This document shows, piece by piece, positions 52,601-64,000 of a stretch of 64,000 nucleotides of DNA; position 1 is the first letter of the stretch; each line of letters begins with the position of its first letter. The notes beneath the pieces are model-generated. The model ran no database searches, was not told where the DNA came from, and saw only the letters and a program-made list of their open reading frames with translations. Made by a program: the position numbers and the translations under genes. Source of the DNA: Symbiodinium natans (Eukaryota > Sar > Dinophyceae > Suessiales > Symbiodiniaceae); contig CAJNDS010002163.1 of NCBI GenBank assembly GCA_905221605.1, positions 253,501-317,500 on the forward strand, in the 5' to 3' direction.

Positions 52601-55600
52601 GTTTCGTGCCCGACTCTCGATGTCGACACTGTCTCCCAGGCGCCCAATCACTCCAAAGCCTGAAGCCCTAAACCCTAAACCCTAAACCCAAAACCCCCGG
52701 ACCCTAAACCCTAAACCCTAAACCCCAAACCCCCTAAACCCTAAACCCTAAACCCTAAACCCTAAACCCTAAACCCTAAACCCTAAACCCTAAACCCTAA
52801 GCCCTAAACCCTAAACCCTAAACCCTAAACCCTAAACCCTAAACCTTAAACCCTAAACCTCTTAAACCCTAAACCCACAACCTGCAATCCTAAACCCTGA
52901 GCCCCGAAGGTGGTTCCACCTGGGAACTAGAGTCAGAACCCTCGACGTAGTGCCCTGTGCTGCTGTTGGTAACTTGTGTCCTTCATGGAAGGAAGTGGTT
53001 TGTTCAGGTTTTTGGGGCTTTGAGGGATTGTCTAACCCTAAACCCTAAGCTCTCAACCGTCAACCCTAAACCTGAGAGAAGGCTTCTGATCCTGCATGTG
53101 GATAACAACGAGCTAGAGAAGCTGCCATCCGACATCGGAGCGCCTTGCTGTCTTGGTAGCAGAGTCGGTGGCCTTTACCCTTTCTGGGGTATCAGAATCC
53201 CTAGATAATCCCAAAGGTTATCCTTTAGTTCCTCTAGGATTATTGACAACTAAGCTGGTGTTAGGCAGATCATGTTGGTTTCGGCGTAGAATGCGTTGTG
53301 CTGCTACTTACGGCTGTTGCTTTGTATTTTACTTCTAGTACTATGGTTTTATTCGTATTCGGTGTTTTGCAACTTTCTTGGGAGAGGGAACCCTAAACCC
53401 TCAACCCTAAGCCCTAAACCCTGACCCCTTTTTTGGGATCAGGGAGGGGAGAGGGCTAACCTTAAATGAGGTTGGGGCCCATCTAGCTATGAGCATGTGC
53501 TATGGTTCCATATACATATATACAAAGTGAGCGTGTGACATGATATTTTTCCAGATTTACACATACTCGTGAGTGCATATATTGGGTGTTCTGTTTGAGG
53601 ATGCTAGTGTCCCTCGAAGCGCTGGGAAGTTTCCTTCAGATCTGGGCAGTTCTCCAAATTACGGTCACTTCTTGGGACGCTGTTAGAATACAGAGCCCTT
53701 TTTTCAGGCTGCCCGGGTAGTAGATATGTTCAAGCAAGGCTCGTTTCCTACCTACCCATCTTGAGGACGGCGCTATTCAGATACAGAAACATGTACGCCT
53801 TGCGTTTGTGTGTAATTACGTACATACTTACTTCTTTGTATGCGTGCATATATGTATTTATTCTCAACAGCTGAAGGATCCGGTTTCCATTTGCCACCCC
53901 AAAGCCCTCGGAACGGAACGCCGGAACGGAACGGAAGCTAGCTGTCCTTGTCTTGCTGGCTGTTGGGTTGCACAGCTGGGTTAATTCAATGTAGTGCCCG
54001 TACTCACTTAATGTAATGTTAGGGTTTAGGGTTTAGGGTTTTGGGTTTTGGGTTTTGGATTTAGGGTTGGTGGACAGAGGGCGGCTGACAGCAGGCCGCG
54101 AGCACCCAAACATCTCCAAGCTTCCAAGGTTTCCCAAGAAGAGAGGAACAAAAGCCTCCAAAAAGCCCTAAACCCTAAACCCTAAACCCTAAACACTAAA
54201 CCCTAAACCCTAAACCCTAAACCCTAAACCCTAAACCCTAAACCCTAAACCCTACAAGCCCTAAACTTCCTAAAGCCCTGAACCCCCAAAAGCCCGAAGT
54301 CCCACCTCCGATTGCGGGGCTCTGTTAAGCCCAGGAGTTCACGACAGAGAAAGTCATCCCTCGGCCCCGAAACCCTAAACAGCAAACCCCAAGACCCCTA
54401 ACCCCTAAACCCCTAACCCCTAAACCCCTAAGCCCCTGAACCGCTAAACCCCTAAACCCTAAGCCCAAGGTACTGAAAGGCTTGCGAAAGCTATCGGCCT
54501 CGTGCTTCGGCAGCCTCTGAACCCGGTTTAGGGCTTATGTTTTTTGTTTATTTTTCTTTTTTGTGGGTTTCTCAGGTTCCCTTCAACTCATGAAGCCAGA
54601 AAAGGGCACCTGTTTGGTCCAAATTATGAGGCCCCAATGCCTCCCTCCCTCCAAGGGTAGTGACATGGTCCCGTAATATGGGCCCCTAAATGGGGGTCCC
54701 CTTATATTCCCCTTCCATACCCAAGGGCCCATACTTCAGGACCCTTTGAAGAAGGCAAAGGGACCATATTCGGGGGCCATGTAGGTACCCCTAGGCAGAA
54801 ACCCTATGTAACGCCCACACCGTAGACCTCGCTTCAATGTCTTCAGGGCTGGAGGTTGAGCGGCTTCGAGTTGAGGGGCTTCAAGGGCTTTTGCAATACC
54901 TGAAAGTGCTGAGCCCGAGGGCTTTGCGCATAATTGTTGTTGACGGCGTGAGGAGGAAGGGCCTTGCCAGTTTAGGTGGTGTTGTATGGTCGTAACAGCC
55001 CTAATCCCCCAAACTCCAGGTCTAAACTCACATGGTGTCGTTGAGCGTGTGCTTCCGACGTTCGCTATGGTTGGATCACCAGTAGGTCAGCCTCCTTGTG
55101 CCTAGCTTGATGTGCGCGCTGTGCAGTCGCAACATGCAAAGGCAAACAAGCATCCACATCCTCATTATACAGTCATGAGTCATGAACCTGACTGTCCAGG
55201 GATCAAAGATAATGTTGTCTGGACAGCTACTTTCGGGTGTGTTTTCAAGCACGCGGATACAGACAGAGATGTCAATCTCTCTCCAAAAACAAGGGTACAC
55301 GCACACACACTCCACATATCTGCCTAGAATTTCTCCAAGGCTGTCAGGTGCCCTGTCTAATTACCATTATTCCCCCTGTATTACATAATGCATATACATA
55401 TATAGGCACATATATGTATGTATGTATGTATGTATATATATATATAGAAGGACCATGCCCGCACATTTTTTCGTTTTTTTGGAAATCCCCAAAATGATAG
55501 TATGCCGAGCCATAACTCCTAACCCTAAAGCCTCAACCCCAGAGCCTAAGCATGTCCACTCCTACCCTTGTAGTCCCTCCAATATAGGGGTCGGAAAAAT

Positions 55601-58425
55601 TGCTAGCAGTATTCTCTTATGGCCCCTTTGTAGTTATACTATCATAACCCCCCAAAACCCTGATCTAATTATTAAGACCCCTACATGATCGCAGTTCCCT
55701 TTCAACGCCCGAATCCTTGAACACATCCGGAGCGCGATCGAGATCGAAGTCCCACCTGCCCGAGCAGCAGCCTTTATCTTAATCCCCTTGGATCCCCTTG
55801 GGAATTATTTGTTCATATAAAACCCAAGAGGATATTAAAACCATCATGTTTATTAAGGTTCTAAGGGGAGTATAGTTAGAGGGCTACGTATTCTTATGGG
55901 AACCCAAAGGGCATTGGATTTAGGGTTTAGGGGTTAGGTAGGATGACCGTCGCCAACCCAAACTCAAGATCCTAAACCCCGAAACTCTAAAGTTGTAAGG
56001 GCTTAGGGCGGGGTCTTACGGTTTTACGGTTGAGGGTTTGGGGTTTAGGACTCTAAACCACGAGCCCCTAAGGTACAACAAGATCTCGGAACTCCCTCCC
56101 ACGATCGGCAGCTGCAAGCTGTTGGAGAAAATCCGTATCTCGACTGTTCTTGAAACAGTCTTTGCTGTTGTTTCTAAGTATATATATATACACATATATA
56201 TATAGATAAGTGTGTGTAGATGTATATATTTTCTATATGTATGTATATATGTAGCATATATATGTATATATATATATATATATATCTATATATATCAGGG
56301 GGGAATATTCGACAGGGGTTCCAAGAGCAGCGCAGGAGTGGTTTCTAACCAGATCACCGCGTCCTGGTTGCAGAGGACCTGCGTTGCGGTTGCCTCGTAT
56401 AGGGGTTTAGGGTTTATGGTTATTGTTTACGGTTTAGGGATTCTTCCTCATATGGTCCCTTTTTTTGTTGTAACCCTATATTCGGGTTTTCGGGGGCCTG
56501 TTTTCCGGAGCATTGTTTAGATCTTCGGCGTTTGGATTTGGGTTTTCACGTAGGTTTAGGCACTGGGCATGCCCCGAGGCCCTGAACCCTGAACCCTAAA
56601 CCCTAAACCCTAAACCCTAAACTTGGGATGAACCCTGGACCGCTACGGGGCCTCAAGTTCAAGATTTATATAGGGCTCCAGACCCCAAGGCCTTGAGGCA
56701 TGAGAGCCTAAACCGAAAGGGTTGAGGGTTTAGCTGCCTCCGGGTTCAGGGGCTGATCTCAACTAACTACTGGCTCTTTGAGACTTTGAGGTCCCAGCTT
56801 AATGCACCGAGGTTTAGGGCTTTCACGATCCCAAACCCAGAGCCCCGGTAGGCCCTTGTGGGGTATTTTACATGTTCCCGTGTTGGGTTTAGGAGGATCA
56901 TGTTTTCGGGCCATTTTGCAGGAGGGTTTTGAAGGCCATCCTAGCAACCCTAGGGTTTAAGGTTTAGGGTTGTTTTCTTGGGGTAAAGGGTTTAGGGTGT
57001 AGGGCCTGAGTTAATTCAGCCCAGAACCAGCTGCTGCCTGCTTCCCAGGTGATGCCCTACTCGCTCTTGAAACTGCGCCTGGGCTAAGAAACCCACACCT
57101 CTGATCCCCCTACCCCCCTGATCCCCCTCTTCACGATATGAATGTTTTCCATGTTGAAAGGTTGGTATCGATTCCTAAACTCCTAAACCCTAAGCCCTTA
57201 AACCCAAAACCCCTGAACCCCCAAAACGTAAGCCCCTAAACCCAAAAAAAAACCCTAAACCCCTAAAACCCCTAAAACCCAAAGCCCGACTTCAGAGAGT
57301 TCTCAGTTTGTGAAGGTGGAAGCGGAAGGGCGGCGTCCTTGAGGAGTTGCTTGTGGAGGGCGGCCCGGTCAGAAGGTATGTGGGGGGATCAGGCTTTGGG
57401 GTTTAGGCTTTGGGGTTTAGGGTTTAGGGTTTAGGGTTTAGGGTTTAGGGTTTAGGGTTTAGGGTGAATTATTGGTGCTTCTTGGAGGTTAGCGGGCTGC
57501 TATGTTCATGGTAAGGGCGGCATTTCACGCATTTGCAGGTAGAGCAATGTCAGGGGGGGAGTGTTGGGTCTGGGCCTCGAAATTGTTGGTTGCCACCTCG
57601 CCAGATTACGAAAAGGCAAGAAACAAGGATTCCGCCAGAACTGGCAGCCCATGGTTGGGGTTGAACCCAAAACCCAAAACCCTAAACCCTAAGCCCTAAA
57701 CCCTAAACCCTAAGCCCTAAACGATTTGGGTAGCAGCCCAGCCCAGAGTTGTCCAGAAAGAGTTGAGTTCTTCTTGAGGCTCCGGTGTCCGCAGATGCCC
57801 ATCCCGTCAGTCCCGAGACCTTACAAGGAGTTTAGGGTTTAAGATTTAGGGTTTTAGGGTTTAGGGTTTTATGGTTTATAGGATTTAGAGTTTAGGGTTT
57901 AGGGTTTTGGGGTAGGACTGTTTGGACACAGGTGTCCTGCGTACTGCCTCGCACGGCCTCCCGTTTAGCAGCGTGCTGCTTACGCATGTGTGCTCGCCCA
58001 CCTTGCTGATTGATCACAAACTGATTGCATAGTTTTCGGGGATAGGATTAGGGGGACCCTTGGGGATATAGACCCAGAAGAGGGTTCAGAAGGGCTACCT
58101 GTTTAAGGGTCCCCCTTATCCTACCTAGGAAGTTTAGGGTTTCGGTTTAGGGTCACCTAAAACCCGAAACCGGAATTTCAACCGGTGCACTGCCGACGTC
58201 GTATGGGCCTTTGCTTTGGGGTCTCGTGCAGAGCCTACCTAAACCTTGTCTTTTTGTAAGTTGCCCATGACCCCTATAAGGGGGGGGGGGGTTCTCAGTA
58301 AGAGCCTTAAGGTAATCCTGAAGCCCTACACCCTACACCACCGGAGGGTGGCCGCGGCAGATTTGCAGATCTCAGCTCAGGCAACCCTTTGCTCCAGCCA
58401 AGCATCACAGCCTTCCAAATGGGAG
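46675..58425 (+). CDS. Leucine-rich-repeat protein, about 12 microexons
   Basis: Exons: 46675-46718 (LHELHSVVVLRL), 47024-about 47055 (SKNELTCLS), 48315-about 48350 (IFACDRNRLQMVE), 49066-49108 (VLDLSRNQLSFLPDG), 51646-51697 (ALRYVDLSFNR), 52201-52236 (LFSLPDSILECK), 53082-53137 (LLILHVDNNELEKLPSDIG), 55020-55050 (weak), 56073-56134 (YNKISELPPTIGSCKLLEK), 57049-57082, 57316-57375 (VLEELLVEGGPV) and 58381-58425 (NPLLQPSITAFQMG). Joining 49108/51646 and 51697/52201/53082 in phase restores LRR spacing of 22-24 residues, with LxxLDLSxNxLxxLP repeats. The last exon resembles the NPL-x-x-P segment that ends an LRR domain. LRR domains form curved scaffolds for protein binding; the partner is unknown. 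Phase shows missing exons near 47.1-48.3 kb and 57.4-58.4 kb. Donors are mostly GC. Introns hold arrays, MITEs and the J-domain retrocopy. Confidence 0.72.
47073..47212. repeat. TTTAGGG array in LRR gene intron
   Basis: About 20 heptamers starting just after LRR exon 47024. Confidence 0.97.
49516..49900. repeat. GGTGCGTG-type minisatellite and TATACA tail
   Basis: 49516-49548 is GGGC repeats, 49550-49780 is mainly 8-bp GGTGCGTG variants, 49781-49820 is GGGC/GGGT, then GTGT and TATATACA repeats to 49900. Gly/Val and His/Thr frames are artefacts. Confidence 0.9.
49978..50810 (+). pseudogene. Degenerate J-domain-like retrocopy with 45-bp internal duplication
   Basis: 49990-50056 reads DVQKAFRKVARRTYPVKGGADED, matching the helix II-loop of DnaJ J-domains (family: A-Y-R-K-L-A-x-x-x-H-P-D-K-G-G), but with Y-P-V where the essential H-P-D should be. 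A 45-bp unit is directly repeated at 50060-50104 and 50105-50149, and a TGA follows in the J frame. The next 600 bp are GC-rich and free of heptamers, with coding-like composition shifting between frames (AANAAS at about 50176, then WLPQAQKRKHKPGTYEKP from about 50620). This suggests a frameshifted, intronless copy. It lies inside the intron between LRR exons 49108 and 51646. A J protein would stimulate Hsp70; this copy looks inactive. The reverse strand is also open over the repeat, so strand choice rests on the J motif. Confidence 0.5.
51829..51930 (+). mobile_element. AGGTAGGCCCTT-family element
   Basis: Starts GGTAGGCCGTTGGGATATG and keeps TTCAAGAGGATCATATTGAG and GAACATGTTTCCAGG. The 3' end is diverged. 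It is in an intron of the LRR gene. Confidence 0.5.
52664..52880. repeat. CCCTAAA array in LRR gene intron
   Basis: About 28 heptamers with a few variants. Confidence 0.97.
54168..54255. repeat. CCCTAAA array
   Basis: About 12 heptamers with one CACTAAA variant. Confidence 0.95.
55393..55447. repeat. TA/ATGT simple repeat
   Basis: TATATG and TGTA units. Similar tracts are at 47717-47764 (TA) and 56178-56296 (TA/TATG), all in LRR gene introns. Confidence 0.9.
55584..55687 (+). mobile_element. TATAGGGG-family MITE, copy 5
   Basis: About 102 bp with both ends present: TATAGGGGTCGGAAAAATTG and TAATTATTAAGACCCCTA. It is in an intron of the LRR gene. Confidence 0.7.
56846..56943 (+). mobile_element. 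AGGTAGGCCCTT-family element
   Basis: Starts GGTAGGCCCTTGTGGGGTA, keeps TTTAGGAGGATCATGTTTTC and ends GAAGGCCATCCTAGC. It is in an intron of the LRR gene. Confidence 0.55.
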
Positions 58426-59069
58426 GCAAGATTGCTGACTTGAAGACTTGGCAGCTGAGAAGATAGCCTTTAACCGTTTGGGGTATATTACAACCCTCGA
58501 TAGCAACTAGGAAGAAGGGTAAGCCCCAAACTCCTACAGGAGTTTAAGGTTGAGGGTTTAGGGGTTTGTAGGCCAAAGAGCCAGTCTGGAGTATAATTGA
58601 GTTTACTACAAAAAGATACAATCAAATACAAAGGCACTCTGCCACCCACATTGCCCCGCATCCCCGGTGCTTCGGGTTTAGGGCTCAGGCTACCGAACCC
58701 TCAGCCCCCTTGCACCCGCACCCAAACCACCGGCCCCGAAAACGCGCATGACAACATCAACCAAACATCAAAACTGAAAACCAACCCTATACCCTAGACC
58801 CTAGACCCTAGACCCTAAACCCTAAACCCTAAACCCCACACCCCAAACCTCAAACACCAAACCCTAAACCCTAAATCCTAAACCCCAAGCCCTAAACCTA
58901 AACTCGAAATCCCAAACCCGGGTTGGAGTCGAAGAGTTTGGAGATCTCAAGACGCTCATACCCTTGGCAGCCCAGTGCTACCCTTCTGCCATTTTTGGGT
59001 TTAGGGTTTAGGGTTTAGGGTTTAGGGTCTCCTTCCCCCAACAAAAGGGGTACCCTTATCATGATATGG

Positions 59070-59150
59070 TCATGGGGCTACCCGGTACCTTTATATCATT
59101 CTACTATAAAATCCCCCCAAACCCTATTCTAACGATTAAGGCCCCTATAT
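59070..59150 (+). mobile_element. TATAGGGG-family MITE, 3' part only
   Basis: Retains CTACTATAAAATCCCCCCAA, then CCCTATTCTAACGATTAAGG and CCCCTATA. The 5' half is replaced by unrelated sequence related to the GTTCCCTT family. Confidence 0.5.
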
Positions 59151-59628
59151 TCAGAGGATGTTGACAGTATCATTTTTAGTAAGGTTCTAAGGGGAGTATA
59201 GGGTACCTTTACAAGTTGGAACGAGGTTTTGACTCGAAAGGGGTATTGGGCCGTCTTGGGAGGACTGGATCGGGCCCTTCGCCTTTTCAGCGCGCCTCTG
59301 CGGAGAGATTAGGGTTTAGGGATTAGGGTCTAGCGTTTAGGATTTGGGGTTTAGGGTTTTTAGTGTTTTTAGGGTTTTTTTAAAGGTTTTTTGGGGTTTT
59401 TAGGTTTTTTAGGGTTTTAGGGTTTTTAGGGTTTTTAGGGTTTAGGTTTTATAGGGTTTAGGGTTTATAGGGTTTAGGGTTCAGGGTTCAGGGTTTGGGG
59501 TTTAGGGTTTAGGGTTTAGGGTTTAGGGCACTGTAGTGGACCACTCGTAAACATCTGCTCTGAACAGGCGTGGACGTTTTTGTCCGTCGTGAGCTCCAAA
59601 CCTCCTCAAGGCAACTCTCAACACATAA

Positions 59629-59750
59629 CATAGGGGTCGGAAGAATTACTACTAGTATTCCCGTATGGTCCCGTGATAACTCTACTATACTGACCCTCCA
59701 AACCCTAAACCCTAAAGCCTGAAGCCTAATTATTAAGCCCCCTGTATTAG
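59629..59750 (+). mobile_element. TATAGGGG-family MITE, copy 6 (with expanded heptamers)
   Basis: Both ends are present. The internal AAACCCTA motif is expanded to AAACCCTAAACCCTAAAGCC and a further degenerate unit before TAATTATTAAG, making this copy longer than copies 1, 4 and 5. Confidence 0.65.
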
Positions 59751-60116
59751 GGTTGAAATGGGGGAACTCAGAGCTTCGGGTTTCAGGGCGTTCGGATGTT
59801 AGAGACAGAGCAGGCCCAGGGCAGTCCGGATTTTAGGGTTTAGGGTTTAGGGTTAGGGATAGAGCAGGAGCAGGTCCTTCGCAGTCTTCATGATGAAGCT
59901 CCAAATAAGCTGATCACAAGTCCAACAACGCCCGCAAACGCTGGGTGGGTTCCAGCGTGAGGGTTTAGGCACGTACGGCTTGAGACTTATGTCGAGGGGT
60001 TAGGGCAGCCCTAAACCCTAAACCCTGAACCCTAAACCCTAAACCCTAAACCCTAAACCCTAAACCCTAAACCCTAAACCCTAATCCTTCAACTAAAGCC
60101 GGCGGCTCGGGACCAG

Positions 60117-63100
60117 GAGTGGGTCAAGGCACAGCTGGAGCTCGAGAGGCAGATGGAAAGCCTCAACAAGGAGAAGGACAACAAGGACAAGGACCTTGGG
60201 GGTTTAGGATTTAGGGTTTAGGGTTTAGGGTCTAGGGTCTAGAGGTTTAGAGGTTTAGAGGTTGAGGGATGAGGAGTTTAGGGGTTTTAAGGGTAGGCCC
60301 CCCCGGATTCCGAGTGGCGCATTTAGCTCCTTCCTTTGGGGTTGTCCTTGCAAGGGTGCCTTTCTTTTGTCCCAAGTAATGACCTAGTAGGGAAATGGTC
60401 AAAAAGGGCGGAAGATAGACGTATAGACGTAGCCATTACATTAACATGTTTGTTTGTGAGACAGGGCCCGAATGTACACACACACACATGAAATCCCAGT
60501 GGTGCGTGAGTCGCCACAGCGCGAGGCGTTGTATCATTGGAAGCCGTGGGAGCTATAACTAAATAGCGTTCAGTGGTTTTGTTGTTCCCTAACATCCATT
60601 TATAATCCCGTCATGCTCCCTATTCTGCGGGCTGGTCGGTATCTTTTGCTGTAAGTTTAAAGTTTGTCTCGGCTTGAGGCTTCGTAAGGTTGTAGGTTTC
60701 GAATGAGTGCACGGGGTTCATGTGCTGCTGAACGCGCAGTGTTCGAGATCCATTCGGAGAACCTTTAGATCTGTTTTGAGGTTGAAGTACAGAGGTTTCA
60801 AAGCATTCTTGAAGATGGGTTGTAGATTTCCGCGCTCGTGCTGCGCTGGCTACGCTCTGGCAGGCGTTGGGCATGCTCAGGTTCTAGCTTGTTCAGCGGC
60901 GGGGCGCAGTCATGGAGGGACGCCTGAGCACAAACCCTAAACCCTAAACCCTAAACCCGCTCACAAGGGAATTGCTTCTAGCACCCGGCGCTCGCCCACC
61001 CAGGCCTTAACCTTACGGCCACCCCTTGTGTTTCTTTGCAGAATCTTGGTGGAATACTCCCCTCCCCCCCCCTATCTACTACAATATAACTCCAATGGGG
61101 GAGGGGGGGGGGGGGCAGGGGTCTTTATTTTAGTGGGAGGTGGCTGCTGTAACACATACACCAAGAAGGGCAGATTATAGACCAACAGTGCCTTTAAAAA
61201 TGGGTGGATTAGGGGGTAGAGGGGTTTTAATGCTAGGGGGAGGTGAATACTCCTAAACCCTAAACCCTAAACCCTAAACCCCAAACCCCAAACCCTAAAC
61301 CCTAAACCCTAAACCCTAAACCCTAAACCCTAAACCCTAAACCCTAAACCCTAAACCCTAAACCCTCGCAGGACACGCGCCATGATGACGCGCCGCGCAT
61401 TTCGGAGACCCTTGAGAACGGAGAGTCCGGAGCTCAGTCCTTCGTCCTTTCTCCTCACTTCGGGTTGAGGGCTTAGGGTGGTTTGGGGTGTAGGGTTTAG
61501 GGCTTAGGGCTTAGGGCTTAGGGTTTAGGGTTTAGGGCTTAGGGTTTCGGGCTAGGGTTTAGGGTTTAGGGCTTAGGGTTTGGGGTTTAGGGCTTAGGGT
61601 CTAGGGTTTAACGGCCGGGTCTCCAAGCTCTCTTTAGGGTTGACGGGTCTCCGAAGTGATGTTGGGGCTCCTATTTTGAACGGAGGTTCCTGGGGTCCGA
61701 GTGGCAGGGTTTGCTGGTATCATCTTCGAAAGTACCCCGTGAAACCTCGCACCAAACCCTAAACTCAAACTGCCATTGGCCCTGTACCCAAACCCCTATC
61801 TCCAGACCCCCAAGGGGTTTGGCAAACCCGAAACCTTAACCCCAAGCCCCAGACCCTAAACCCCAAACCCTAAACCCCAAACCCGAAACCCCAAACCCGA
61901 AACCCTACACCCTAAACCCTGAAGCCTAAATCCTAAGTCCCAAATACTCCCAAGCCTTGGGGTCCCCAAGGCTCCGTGGCTCGGTCGTCTCCAACATACG
62001 GCTGTCTTCCTTCTCCTTCGACGACGGGGAGCACCAGGCCTTACCAGGGTTTAGGGTCTAGGGTTAGGGTTTAGGGTTTAGGGTTTAGGGTTTAGGGTTT
62101 AGGGTTTAGGGTTTAGGGTTTAGGGTTTGGGGTTTGGGGTTTGGGGTTTAGGGTTTAGGGTTTAGTGTGGAGTTGATAGAAGGGGATGAAGGTGTCAGGG
62201 CCGAGGCAAGTCACGATGCAGACCAAGGTCAGGACTGGAATGGACAGTCTCTAATATAGGGGTCGGAATAGTTACTACTGGTATAATAGTATTCCCTTAT
62301 GGCCTCCTCGTATAAGTACACGATAACAACCCACCAAAAAAAGCAAATAAATAAATAAAACAAGACCCTAAACCCTAATTCTTAAGGCCCCTACAGTACA
62401 TTAGGCTCCATGCAAACCCTGAGCCACTGTCTCATGAGGTCCTCGAAAGCCCATGCTCCCTAACAGCGAATTCTCTTCCATATTTAGGGCTTTGGATTTA
62501 GGGTTGAGAATAGGGTGGGTTTGTGGTTTTAGGGTTTTGGGGTGTAGGCGTGCTGATTATCGCTTCCGATGTCAGTTTGCCTGGACCCTCTAATGGAGTT
62601 CCCTTCAAGTAGGGTCGATTTAAGGTTTGTGGCCACCGAAAATAGAATTATTGCTACTGCCGGGACGGCCCAATTTCCCTGGCACCCGACCTTTAAAGCC
62701 AAATTCCCAGATCCTATACCCTAAAGCCTCTAAAACCTAAACCCCTAGGTCGCAAGCTAACACGACTGTCTAGGATGGCCACTAGTGTCCCCCTATCCCC
62801 CCCAAGCCCTTTCTTTGTGGTCAGGTTCCCTTATAACCCTTTTTAAGCAAAAGGACAGGTTTAGGGCCACCCTTCTTATTCCCACAACTACGGGGGAACC
62901 AAGCATAGCAGGTTACGGGAGGGAAGTCCCAAGCCGAACCCTCGACCCCCCCCAACACTAAGCCCTACCCTCGGAACCCTGTATCCCCAAACCCTAAACG
63001 CTAAACTCTACATCCCAAAACCCTGTATAGGGTTTACGATGATCATGATAAGGGGCCCCGAATACAGACCCCCAAATAGTAGGATCCCCTTATAATAAGG

Positions 63101-63864
63101 ACCCCCAGAAGATACCCCTACTTTCGGAAACCCCCACATCCCGAAACCCTATATCCCTGAAAGCAACTATCATGCCCCGAGCCCAATAGCTGTTAGGACT
63201 CTGGTGCTGGTGCGAACCAAGACGAAGCAGCGGCCGCTTGTCGCTGCGGCGCCCATATTTAGGGTTCGGGGTTGAGGGTTTAGGCACGGTTTTTTCTTTT
63301 CTGGAACAAAACACTATAAAGCCCGAACCTTAATGAAAGCAGCAGTTACCAGCGAGCCAGTAGCGTTGGTTCTGTGAGTGCTGGCGAACTGCAAGCCCCA
63401 AACGACAGCCTTCAGCTGCCCCGTGCGCTGAAGTCGCCCTTCTTGGGTTTCTCCTGGGATATATTCGGTGGGGGGGTAGGGTAGGGGGTGGGGATGGGTG
63501 GGGTGGCAGGGGCATGGGGCGAACATGGGACGGCAGAGGAGGTGGGGGGAAAAGGGGGCGGGGGGCGGTTTCAGGCTTTGGAGTTATAAGCTCTTTTCAA
63601 CACACAGGGCGCTGTCCGCTGTCTTTTTGCTGGACCACCTACTTGGCGGTTCGAACTGTGGTTATATCTAAGTGGTTCTGCCTTTTTTAGGGTACTGATA
63701 ACTATACTTATAACTACCCATGAACCTTCCAGCAAACCCTAAACCCTAAACCCTAAAGACTGTCTAAACCTGAGTCCATGAAACACACAGAAAAGGATCT
63801 CGGGGAGCCGGACTACGAGAGCCTCAACCTGGAATTAGTCCAGCTGGTGGATGAATCAGGCCAG
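60117..63864 (+). CDS. Charged/coiled-coil exons, possibly the LRR gene's C-terminal part
   Basis: Exon candidates: 60117-about 60194 (EWVKAQLELERQMESLNKEK and a Lys/Asp run; a short amphipathic coiled coil), 61372-61431 (DTRHDDAPRISETLENGESG), about 61972-62040 (VVSNIRLSSFSFDDGEHQ) and 63796-63864 (DLGEPDYESLNLELVQLVDE). All are on the + strand, begin after AG before G, and end at GA, GC or GC-like donors. 61372-61431 and 63796-63864 are exact codon multiples with GC donors. No known family was recognised. They may continue the LRR protein upstream or belong to a separate gene that runs past the window's end. Confidence 0.4.
61254..61368. repeat. CCCTAAA array
   Basis: About 16 heptamers ending 3 bp before the CGCAG acceptor of exon 61372-61431. 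Confidence 0.97.
62046..62165. repeat. TTTAGGG array
   Basis: About 16 heptamers with three TTTGGGG variants, immediately after the 61972-62040 exon candidate. Confidence 0.96.
62255..62397 (+). mobile_element. TATAGGGG-family MITE, copy 7 (with inserted simple repeats)
   Basis: Starts TATAGGGGTCGGAATAGTTA and ends TTCTTAAGGCCCCTA. The 3' half carries an AAATA repeat and two heptamers (CCCTAAACCCTAA) absent from the shorter copies. Confidence 0.65.
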
Positions 63865-63867
63865 GCC

Positions 63868-64000
63868 TTAAACCCTAAACCCTAAACCCTAAACCCTAAA
63901 CCCTAAACCCTAAACCCTAAACCCTAAACCCTAAACCCTAAACCCTAAACCCTAAACCCTAAACCCTAAACCCTAAACCCTAAACCCTAAACCCTAAACC
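63868..64000. repeat. CCCTAAA array at window edge
   Basis: About 19 perfect heptamers beginning 4 nt after exon 63796-63864 and running out of the window. By analogy with the other arrays it is intronic rather than a chromosome end. Confidence 0.97.

Overview
The window looks like nuclear DNA of a dinoflagellate. The telomere-type heptamer CCCTAAA/TTTAGGG occurs in dozens of internal blocks in both orientations. The recognisable genes are cut into exons of about 22-98 nt. Most introns begin with GC, some with GT or GA, and nearly all end in AG followed by an exonic G, which is the dinoflagellate splicing signature. The genus cannot be told from sequence alone.

All gene signals I could reconstruct lie on the + strand. 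The main one is the replicative helicase subunit MCM3, pieced together from about 33 exons between 9573 and about 38343. Reading phase is kept across successive junctions, and the product follows MCM3 from the N-terminal OB region through Walker A, Walker B, sensor 1, arginine finger and C-terminal lid. Its introns (0.2-3 kb) are largely telomere-like repeats, small inverted-repeat elements and low-complexity DNA. Upstream are an intronless 260-residue armadillo-like reading frame (8314-9117) and two isolated exon candidates (3481-3525, 6645-6710). Downstream, 38.7-45.7 kb holds microexons of an unidentified protein with a possible ASH/MSP-like stretch. A leucine-rich-repeat protein is assembled from about 12 microexons at 46.7-58.4 kb, and charged or coiled-coil exons follow at 60.1-63.9 kb. 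A degenerate J-domain-like retrocopy with a 45-bp internal duplication lies at 49.98-50.8 kb, between LRR exons.

The rest is repeat DNA: heptamer arrays and homogenised 7-, 8- and 9-bp variants; at least four families of roughly 60-145 bp inverted-repeat elements, most without coding capacity; a 100-bp-armed inverted repeat inside an MCM3 intron; a 32-bp satellite with inverted copies; and TAG, GAA, TA, GGTGCGTG and CCACAAA-type simple repeats. I found no rRNA, tRNA, CRISPR array or dinoflagellate spliced-leader sequence. Neither window edge is a chromosome end: heptamers at both edges are part of the interspersed pattern.

Exon calls were made by eye from splice signals, phase and remembered protein-family conservation. 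Transcript data would be needed to fix the exact ends.
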